Below, one piece after another: positions 43,247-51,300 of a DNA stretch of 64,000 nt. This DNA comes from Bacillus sp. AFS006103 (GTDB lineage Bacteria > Bacillota > Bacilli > Bacillales > Cytobacillaceae): the NCBI GenBank assembly GCA_002559145.1, contig NTXX01000028.1, positions 41,651-105,650 of the forward strand, in the 5' to 3' direction. A model generated the notes under the pieces. It did no database searches. It was not told the origin of the DNA and was given only the letters and a program-made list of their open reading frames with translations. The position numbers and the translations under genes are program-made. Every line of letters begins with the position of its first letter. Position 1 is the stretch's first letter.

Positions 43247-43677
43247 TGAAAAAATTATTAATCTTATTTATTGCTTTGATGGCACTATTAGCGGGGTGCA
43301 ATCAGGGAACTTCTCCTGAAGAAATTGCAAAAATCGCATATAAGTGGGAAAAAGCCAAGTTTGATCGAGATTATAAAAAAGAGCAAGAATTTATCTATGA
43401 GAAGGGTTCGTATGAGGTTCATAAGACTACTAAGAAAATAGATTCAGGTCTGAAATATGAAAATATTCGTTTTGAATTATACTACGATAAAGAATTAAAG
43501 CAATATTATGTTTTTGCGGATTTTGACAATCCGAATGGTGATAATGCAGTAGAGGACAATATTGTTTTCCGTAAAAAAGCTGATATGTGGAAAGTTGATA
43601 CAAGTAAAAGTTTGGATATTAACCGTGATGAAATTAAACAGAAATTTGAACGGGAAGCTTGTATCAACTGTAAATAG
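43246..43677 (+). CDS. conjugation-operon lipoprotein
   Basis: A 143-residue protein with signal peptide and lipobox LLAGC, so acylated on the cysteine and held at the outer membrane face. The mature part is small, mixed alpha/beta and ends in CINCK. GAGGAGG serves either the TTG at 43243 or the ATG at 43246. It overlaps the VirB4 stop. Unassigned family; position suggests a surface or exclusion role. Confidence 0.7.
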   Translation: MKKLLILFIALMALLAGCNQGTSPEEIAKIAYKWEKAKFDRDYKKEQEFIYEKGSYEVHKTTKKIDSGLKYENIRFELYYDKELKQYYVFADFDNPNGDNAVEDNIVFRKKADMWKVDTSKSLDINRDEIKQKFEREACINCK

Positions 43678-43687
43678 GAGGGATTGG

Positions 43688-45607
43688 ATGAAATTCCTGA
43701 AACGGGGAATAGGGATATGTTTTGCGTTACTTTTTCTCCTAATGCCAACAGCTTCACTTGCGGATGATATCTCACCGACTGTTCAGAAAAAAGAAGAAAC
43801 CGTTGGCCGTGTGACATTGGAAAGCAAGGAATATCCTCTCGATCATTACAGGATGGAAGCGAATATTGGGGACAGTCTTAAAGATACTGGTGATAATGCC
43901 TTACATGCCATTAATCAAGGAATGTGGGGGTTTAATAAAACAGTCGCTAGCTTTACCCTTTATTCAATTGATCAGCTTATGTCTTTCGATTTAATTAGTA
44001 TCATTGCAAGCGAAGCAGGAATTATGAGTCAACGAATCTATGAAATTATGTCAGGGACTTTCTTATCTTTGTTTGTCATTTTTGTAGGAGGAGCCGCAGC
44101 ATGGCGTTATTTTGTCAATCAACAAGCGGGGCATGCGGTAAAAGCAATCGTTGGTGCTTTGGCTATCATGGTTCTCACCTTTTGGTTTTATTCTGATGCA
44201 ACAGGAAATATCAAATGGCTGAATGACAGAGGGGCGGAACTTGAAGGGATTGCCAGCTCGGTAAACGTTCTTGTTAGTTCTGATGGATTTGACAGCAACG
44301 CAGCCTATAATCCCAAAGAAGGAATGGCGGTATTAGAAAATCAATTGTTTAATCTTATGGTCAAGCGTCCGTATTTACTTTTAAATTATGGCTCAACGAA
44401 AGAAGCGGACATTGTAAGTGAGGATACAAACCGAGTAGATAAACTTTTGGAAATTAAGCCTTATACAAAGGAAGGAAAAGAGGAAAGAAAAGTTATTGTA
44501 AGTGATGAAGTAGCCAACTTTAACAACAAGCAAATGACACCGGATTTTAGCGGTGAACGATTTGGGTATTTAATCGTTACGATCATTTCCACCATTGCCC
44601 TTTCTATTCCTGTTTTGTTGTTAGGAATCTTTAAGTTTTTGCTTCAAGTATGGTTCTTAGCATTAGTGATCTTCACGGGAATTCCACTCGTTCTTTCGTT
44701 AATCCCTTCTTATAGTGAAAGTGCATTAAATCACGGAAAAAAGATAGTAGGCGTGTTACTGATGAAAGCAGGATTGGTGCTTTTAATCGCTGTCATTACG
44801 GGAATTGTTAGCTTGCTTTATGAATCGGTCAAAGTCACGAATGGAGTAGAAGGCTATGCATTTGTCGTCTTCTTGATATGTATTACTATGTGGGGCTTAT
44901 TTAAATACCGCTCTGAACTATTCGAAGTTGCTTCAGCGGGGATGATACAAGGTCAGCAAATCGTCGAGAGAGCGACAACAAACTCCTTTAGTAAAATGGG
45001 TGACGCTGGCGAAAAGGGTTTCAAAGGGGCAAAAAGAATGGTAGGGCAAGCTTATAAAAATCGTCAAGAAGGGTTTCAATCAGGAGAAGAAGGAGCAGGA
45101 CGGAAAACGGCTATAACTGCTACACCTGGTACAGTAACGAGTGGAATCCGATCAAAACACCGAAATGCAGGGGGAGAAAATACCCCTCAAAAACAAGGCT
45201 CTAGCAACAATCCAGGGCAACAAGCTACTGGTAAAGGTGGGAAAACTGCAGCTGCTACATTGGCAGCAGGAGCAGCCCCACGTTCAGCTTCACGAAATGC
45301 TGGTGCTGCTATTGTGCATTTAGATGATTACAAAAGTGGAAAAGGTGAAGACGCTAATAAGAGTAGTAATTCTAGTCGGGCGGCCCGAGAAGCTAGAAAA
45401 AACGAAGAGGTTAAACCTTCCTCTCACCGTAGTCCGTCAGGAAGAATGGATAGTAAAAATGAAGTAGCAGCTTCAAGAGAATCGGGCAAACATCTCACTC
45501 AATGGGAAGCTCAACAACAAATTAAATCGCGAAATGCCAATCCATCTACTGAAAATGTCAAGAAATCAGAAAGTAGAAACCCAACAAGAACTAAACAACG
45601 AAAATGA
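43688..45607 (+). CDS. tcpH: TcpH/VirB6-like polytopic channel protein
   Basis: The frame opens earlier, but ATG 43688 has GGAGGGATT upstream and begins a signal peptide (GICFALLFLLMPTASLA), giving 639 residues. About six membrane segments follow (for example IMVLTFWFYSD, TIALSIPVLLLGIFKFLL, FVVFLICITMWGLF). From residue ~430 the protein is a long polar, Gly/Ser/Lys-rich low-complexity tail. This is the TcpH/ConG (VirB6-like) layout, the inner channel component. Confidence 0.85.
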   Translation: MKFLKRGIGICFALLFLLMPTASLADDISPTVQKKEETVGRVTLESKEYPLDHYRMEANIGDSLKDTGDNALHAINQGMWGFNKTVASFTLYSIDQLMSFDLISIIASEAGIMSQRIYEIMSGTFLSLFVIFVGGAAAWRYFVNQQAGHAVKAIVGALAIMVLTFWFYSDATGNIKWLNDRGAELEGIASSVNVLVSSDGFDSNAAYNPKEGMAVLENQLFNLMVKRPYLLLNYGSTKEADIVSEDTNRVDKLLEIKPYTKEGKEERKVIVSDEVANFNNKQMTPDFSGERFGYLIVTIISTIALSIPVLLLGIFKFLLQVWFLALVIFTGIPLVLSLIPSYSESALNHGKKIVGVLLMKAGLVLLIAVITGIVSLLYESVKVTNGVEGYAFVVFLICITMWGLFKYRSELFEVASAGMIQGQQIVERATTNSFSKMGDAGEKGFKGAKRMVGQAYKNRQEGFQSGEEGAGRKTAITATPGTVTSGIRSKHRNAGGENTPQKQGSSNNPGQQATGKGGKTAAATLAAGAAPRSASRNAGAAIVHLDDYKSGKGEDANKSSNSSRAAREARKNEEVKPSSHRSPSGRMDSKNEVAASRESGKHLTQWEAQQQIKSRNANPSTENVKKSESRNPTRTKQRK

Positions 45608-45700
45608 TGTTGGAGAAAAGCATTATGACGCAATTACATTTCATTTTATAAACAATGACCTGTTTCATTGTGTCAGAACTGCTTTTAGAAAGGAGAGCAT

Positions 45701-46738
45701 ATGCAAGGTGTTTTGGAGAAGGGGGCAAAAGTTGCTAAAACCATAGCCGTTCTTAAAAACCCTCTGACTTGGATTATTGCTGGTATCCTTCTTCTTCTCA
45801 CATTTATTTTCGGAATCGCTTTATTTATTTCTATTAGCTTAGGCGGAGAGAATCAATTTGATTCGGGCATTTCAGGAGAAGGAACAGGAGGGACAGCGCA
45901 AGTAGCGGCTGACGTCTTGCGGTATGAACCTCTTATAAGGAAATATGCAGAGGAATATGGAATTGGTGAATATGTGGGGCTTATCATGGCTCTTATTCAA
46001 CAAGAATCAGGAGGACGGCATTTAGATGTGATGCAATCGTCGGAATCAATTGGACTTCCTCCTGGAACCATTACTGACCCTGAATATTCGATTCAAATCG
46101 GAGTGGAACATTTTGCAAAGGTAATGAAGCAAGCCAAAGGCGACATAAACCTAGCTTTGCAATCGTACAACTTCGGAAATGGCTTTATTGATTACGCATT
46201 ACAGCGTGGGGGATATTCCAAAAAAACAGCTAGTGAATTTAGTCAGTTGATGGCTGCTAAAATGGGTTGGTCCGGATACGGTGACGTGAATTATGTGGAA
46301 CATGTGCTTCGCTATTACAATGGTGAAAATGACAGCGTTGTCGTTGTAGGTGACGGTACTCAACGTTTTGATGTGGAGGAAGTCCTTGCTATTATGAATC
46401 AGTTTCTTGGGCGACCTTATGTGTGGGGTGGTAGAACCCCAGCAGCAGGAGGATTTGATTGTTCAGGGTTAATAGAATACACCTTCGCACAAGTTGGAAT
46501 TGAGCTGTCCGGGACAGCTCAATCACAATACGATAAAACGATACCCGTTCCTGAAGATCAAATTAAGCCTGGCGATTTAGTTTTCTTCTCTACCTACAAA
46601 CCAGGAGCTTCCCATGTTGGAATGTATGTGGGAGATGGGAAATTCATTAATTCTAATGACAGTAATGGAACGTCCTATTCTTCTGTTGAACAATGGAAAA
46701 GCTTGTATCCCTTCTTAGGTTTTAGACGGATTCAGTAA
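45701..46738 (+). CDS. bifunctional muramidase/NlpC-P60 wall hydrolase (CwlT-like)
   Basis: A 345-residue membrane-anchored hydrolase (anchor residues ~22-50). The first domain is lysozyme-like transglycosylase with QQESGGR (catalytic Glu ~102) and ALQSYNFGNG. The second is NlpC/P60 with Cys in GGFDCSGL (~254) and His in ASHVGMYVGDG (~305). CwlT/TcpG enzymes open peptidoglycan so the conjugation channel can pass. GAAAGGAGAGC precedes the ATG. Ninety-three bases separate it from tcpH with no terminator. Confidence 0.92.
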   Translation: MQGVLEKGAKVAKTIAVLKNPLTWIIAGILLLLTFIFGIALFISISLGGENQFDSGISGEGTGGTAQVAADVLRYEPLIRKYAEEYGIGEYVGLIMALIQQESGGRHLDVMQSSESIGLPPGTITDPEYSIQIGVEHFAKVMKQAKGDINLALQSYNFGNGFIDYALQRGGYSKKTASEFSQLMAAKMGWSGYGDVNYVEHVLRYYNGENDSVVVVGDGTQRFDVEEVLAIMNQFLGRPYVWGGRTPAAGGFDCSGLIEYTFAQVGIELSGTAQSQYDKTIPVPEDQIKPGDLVFFSTYKPGASHVGMYVGDGKFINSNDSNGTSYSSVEQWKSLYPFLGFRRIQ

Positions 46739-46753
46739 TGGAGGTGAGACGTC

Positions 46754-47287
46754 ATAGAACCAAATAAAAAGAAAAATTATATTTTACTAATGCTTGGATT
46801 TATTGCTGCTGCCGTTTTTATTGTGTATGCCTTCAGTTTACGAACACAATTACAAGAAGTCAGAGCGAACCAAAGCAACTACGAAGAGAAGATCGCTTCC
46901 TTATCATCTATCCAAAACACGGACGCATTAGAGGTAAACAGAAAATTTCTAACAAACTTTTTCACCTACCAAACGACCGCTGAACGATATAAGAATATTA
47001 AGCCTTTCATGACCGATCAGGGATATAAGGCAACCCACCCTTCGGGCATGGAACTTCCGAATTCGGACCAATCAGTTCAATCTTCAATGGTAGGATTAAA
47101 GCCTTTTGAATATCAATCTTCAAAGACAGAAGCTGAATTTTTTAATGAATTTAAGCTAAGCACAGAATTTAATAATGTTACCAACACGGAAACAGTCATT
47201 GTCAAAACGTCCTTGATCTATGTGAAAGAGCAAGGTTGGAAAATAGATGATGTTGAGTTTGTTGGGCAATTTACAGGTCGAGAATAA
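46754..47287 (+). CDS. conjugation NTF2-like membrane protein, apparent ATA start
   Basis: A VirB8/TcpC-like protein: one N-terminal membrane helix (ILLMLGFIAAAVFIVYAF), a coiled linker, then an NTF2-like domain ending in GWKIDDVEFVGQF. The strong GGAGGTGA site is 6 bases before an in-frame ATA codon (EPNKKKNYILL follows), whereas the first ATG at 46790 has no ribosome site and would cut off the basic N-terminus. The gene closes the conjugation operon. Either translation starts at ATA, which is rare, or the start codon has mutated and expression is low. Confidence 0.7.
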   Translation: MEPNKKKNYILLMLGFIAAAVFIVYAFSLRTQLQEVRANQSNYEEKIASLSSIQNTDALEVNRKFLTNFFTYQTTAERYKNIKPFMTDQGYKATHPSGMELPNSDQSVQSSMVGLKPFEYQSSKTEAEFFNEFKLSTEFNNVTNTETVIVKTSLIYVKEQGWKIDDVEFVGQFTGRE

Positions 47288-47416
47288 AATTAATCGGATA
47301 TTAAAAGGTTAAAAGAGTTAAATAGCTGGATATTAATACAAATTGACGAATATAGAAATTAATTAGTATTTTAATAGAGATATATTTTATTATTTATTGA
47401 GAAGGAGAATGTTTAA

Positions 47417-47701
47417 ATGAAATCTACAGGTATTGTTCGTAAGGTTGATGAATTAGGTCGTGTGGTAATCCCTATCGAATTAAGACGTACACTTGATATT
47501 GAAGAAAAAGATTCTCACGAAATTTACGTTGATGGGGATCAGATCATCTTGAAAAAATATAAACCCAATATGACCTGTGTAGTAACAGGTGACGTTTCTG
47601 ATAAAAATTTAATTCTTGCTGAGGGTAAATTAATCCTTTCTCGTGAAGGTGCAGAAAAATTAATACAAGAAATCCAACAATCATTTGAATTAGCGATATA
47701 A
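47417..47701 (+). CDS. abrB: AbrB family transition-state regulator
   Basis: A 94-residue AbrB-type regulator. MKSTGIVRKVDELGRVVIPIELRRTL is the swapped-hairpin DNA-binding domain, nearly identical in pattern to chromosomal AbrB. The C-terminal multimerisation half (KYKPNMTCVVTGDVSD ... SREGAEKLIQEI) is also kept. GAGAAGGAGAATG precedes the ATG. Plasmid AbrB homologues can modulate host transition-state genes or transfer genes. It lies just after the conjugation operon. Confidence 0.93.
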   Translation: MKSTGIVRKVDELGRVVIPIELRRTLDIEEKDSHEIYVDGDQIILKKYKPNMTCVVTGDVSDKNLILAEGKLILSREGAEKLIQEIQQSFELAI

Positions 47702-47703
47702 AA

Positions 47704-47741
47704 AGAACTCCAGCCCTGTGAAAGGTGTTGGATTTTTTTAT
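47704..47741 (+). terminator. terminator of abrB
   Basis: CTCCAGCC and GGTGTTGGA form an imperfect hairpin followed by TTTTTTT. Confidence 0.7.
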
Positions 47742-47763
47742 TTGAAATAACGCGATTTTAAGG

Positions 47764-47906
47764 CGTTTAGAGAATTGAAAAAATTATTGTCTAATTTAGG
47801 CCCCTTTGTAGACGCCATAAAGTCAGTCATATCATTGGATTGAGAGAATAAAAACGCCTGAAAAACACCTAGCGTTTACACAGATGAAACGCGTTTATCA
47901 ACGCGT
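47764..47906 (+). repeat. left direct repeat flanking the RHS toxin cassette
   Basis: Starts CGTTTAGAGAATTG and contains CCCCTTTGTAGACGCCATAA, CACCTAGCGTTTACACAGAT and GCGTTTATCAACGCGT. A near-copy in the same direction lies at 55450-55584, 7.7 kb away. Confidence 0.75.
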
Positions 47907-47926
47907 GAATACGGGGTTCAGCCGAG

Positions 47927-48130
47927 ATGTCACAAATATTTAAAGCTTTATCCGATGACACTAGGATTAAAATTGCCTACGCCTTAAGCGTAGAAGATGA
48001 ATTATGTGTATGTGATGTAGCAAATATAGTTGGAAGTACAACAGCTACTCCATCGCATCATTTACGACTTATCAAAGGACTATGTAAAGGCGTGGGTTTT
48101 ACGGAGAAGATAGAATACAAAACTTTTTAG
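47927..48130 (+). pseudogene. truncated ArsR/CadC family regulator
   Basis: The 67-residue frame matches the middle of CadC/ArsR metal-responsive repressors: [20 protein letters not shown], metal-site ELCVCD, and [11 protein letters not shown] in the recognition helix. The usual N-terminal arm and the final wing and dimer helix are missing, and the frame runs into unrelated residues after LRLIKG. It begins right after the left direct repeat. Probably a cut-off remnant. Confidence 0.75.
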
Positions 48131-48319
48131 ACTTATCTTTTGTAAGGAGGAAAGGGTGATTTTCAAGGTAAAACTTCTTTCAATTAAGATTACAAAATAG
48201 TGGTAAATCCTTTACCTTTTTACCACTATTTACTCTATATCCAATATTTAATAATCTAGGTATAATTATCTGGACTATCCGGATTAGTACATAAATTGAG
48301 AGAGGATGAAGTATATTAC

Positions 48320-51300
48320 ATGCCTTTATTTAGGTCATTCTATCGTTATGTGGCAATTGTTTTATCATTTTGCCTGATTTTTAGCTTAATAGGGCCAAAT
48401 TTTGCAAAAGCAGCACCAGGAGAAGCAAAAAGAGCACCAAAGAAGCAAACTTTAATTGCAGATATTGGTGAATTGCCAAGCAAACTTCCAAAGGAGAAAC
48501 TGGAACTAACCAGTAAACGTACTTCATTTTCAACCAGATATTTAAATCCCGATGGAAGCTTCACAGAAGAAATCTTCATGAATCAACAGTTTTACCAGGA
48601 TTCATCCGATAAAAAGTGGAAAAAAGTTGACAATAAATTAAAAAACAGTCCTTCCAAACTTGATAAGTTTGAAAATACTGCGAATGATGTAAAAACCTTG
48701 TTCGCCCAACAATCTGGAAATGACGAGCTCGTAACGGTTGAAAAAAACGGAAAAAGTATCGGCCTTGTACCAGTAGCTGCTAATAAGGTACCGGGAACTA
48801 TTAAAGAAAATGAAGTGACATTTAAAGGGATGTTACAGGATACCGATATTCGTTACCGTGTAAACGGCGGAACAGTCAAAGAGGATATTGTTCTGAATCA
48901 ATACCAAAATAATAACACTTTTAGTTTTGAACTAAAACAAAAAGATGTTACAGCTAATAAAGAAAAGAATGGAACAATTGTTTTCAAAGATTCAAAGGGA
49001 AATCCAGTATGGTTTTTCGAAAACCCTTTTATGACCGATGCAGATGGAAAATATTCTGAAAAGGTTACCCTTCAGCTACGTCAAGAGAATGGAAAAACAT
49101 TTGTAGATGTGGTAGCTGACCCAGAATTTTTGAAGGATCCCAAGACAAAGTTTCCAGTAACGATTGATCCTACGATTGATGATTGGAACATTCTAAGGGA
49201 CAACTTTGTCGCAAGTAATTCTCCTGATTCCATTTATTCAAGCAATACCTATTTGGACACAGGCTATAATAGTACATTTGGAACGACAAGGGCTCTTGCT
49301 AGATTCTATCTGCCTAGCCTTCCTAGCAATAGTTCAATTACGAGTGCGACGTTTAATGCGTATCAAACAAATAATGATGGGCAGCAGGTTTCGGTTGATT
49401 TATACCGAATCAACAGTGATTGGCCTGCATCTGTAACATGGAATTCACAGCCAGCAACATCAAGTACAAAAGAATCCACTGTGACAAGCAATACGTATAA
49501 TGCTTATTGGAGCTGGGACATTACAACTCTTGCGAAGGACTGGTATAACGGTTACCAAGCAAATTATGGTTTCATGCTGAAACAACAGAACGAAGCCACA
49601 TCACCGTATCGTTCTTTTAACAGTGTGAATAGTGGAACAAACACTCCTCGCCTGACAATTAACTATCGAGTAGAGCCCATCGGTGCAGAATCATTTTGGT
49701 TAACAACCAATGACGGAGTTAACCCAGCAAATGGAAATCTTTTTTATCAGGAAACAGATATCGATATTCCAGGGAATGGTCCTGAAGTAAGTCTCACTCG
49801 CACTTTTAATAACCGAAAATCGCAAACAAAAGGAATATTCGGTTACGGATGGTTTACCAATTGGGAAAGGTATTTATCAGATAAAGGAAGCGGCCCGATC
49901 ACTTATGTAGATGAAGATAGTACACGCCAAATTTTTGGAGAAAAAGTCGGTGGCGGATATGAATCGCCCGTGGGTATCTATCTTGATTTAGCTAAAAACA
50001 GTGATGGCACTTATACGATTACTGATAACGACGGTACTAAAACCAATTTTAATTCCAATCGGAATATCAGTTCAATTGTAGACACGAATGGAAATAAAAC
50101 TACTTTTATATATGATACATCTGGAAGGTTAACAAAAGTCCAAGATGCATCCTTAAGGGAAACCGCCATCGCTTATGGTACAAATGGATATGTATCCAGT
50201 GTGACGGATCCTGCAGGGAGGGTAACTAATTACGAATATGATAACTCTGGTAATCTAATAAAAGTTACAGATGCAAAAGGGAAAACAACTACTTTTACGT
50301 ATGATACAGATCATAATTTGACTGGGATTATTGATCCAAGCAATATTAAAACTACAATTGTATATGACACATTAGACCGTGTGACCAGTGTTAGTAGACC
50401 AATCACAACCAATGGCGTTACCAATACAAGTCAAACAACGTATTCCTATGATACAACGAATCTTGTAACATCAGTAACAGATGGAGAAGGAAAAAAGGTT
50501 GACTATACAACAAATCCGAATGGAAATGTTGTAAAAATCACGGAAAACCCGCAGGATGTGTCGAGTAAAGCTGTCACACAATATTGTTATAACGATAATA
50601 ATGATTTGACGACAGTGATTGATGCGAATCTAAGTAAAGACTCGAGTAATACGTGTAATAATTTTAAAATTAATCCTTCTTTAACAAAAGGTTATGTTTA
50701 CACATATGACACAAATGGAAATTTAACAGGGGAACAGCTCCCAGATAACCAGAAGGCAACGTATGAATATGATAGCCAGAACAACATAACAAAAGAAACT
50801 GATTTCAATCAAAATACTAGTACCAACGATTACGATGGAAATAACAATCAAATGGAAACGACTGATCCAAACATTCAAACGACTGCTGGTCGGTATGACT
50901 CAAAAGGGAACCTCCTTTACGATACCCATCCTATGTCAGCGGCCGACAACCTGTTATCAAACTCGAGCTTTGAACTGGATAAGAATAGCGATAACTGGCC
51001 AGATGGATGGACTAAGTATATGCAGGACCAAAAAACTGCCACTTTTGGTTGGTCCACTACGAAGAGGTTTGGCATTAAGGCAGTTAGCATTTCCAATCCA
51101 ACCGGTTGGGCGATTGTCAGCTCCAAGCAGATTAAATATACGGCTGGCGATCAATACATTGCTAGTGCCTATATAAAAACTGAAAACACGGCCGGCACCG
51201 CTTTAATAAAAATTGAATACCTGGATACGCAAGGAACTCCAATTGAACCTACATCCTACTCATTTGGTTTGAAGGGTACTCATGACTGGACTAGGGTCCA

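Noticed and set aside
45608..45700. Small gene between tcpH and the wall hydrolase
   Set aside because: Only a 14-codon frame (MLEKSIMTQLHFIL) is present; too short to support.
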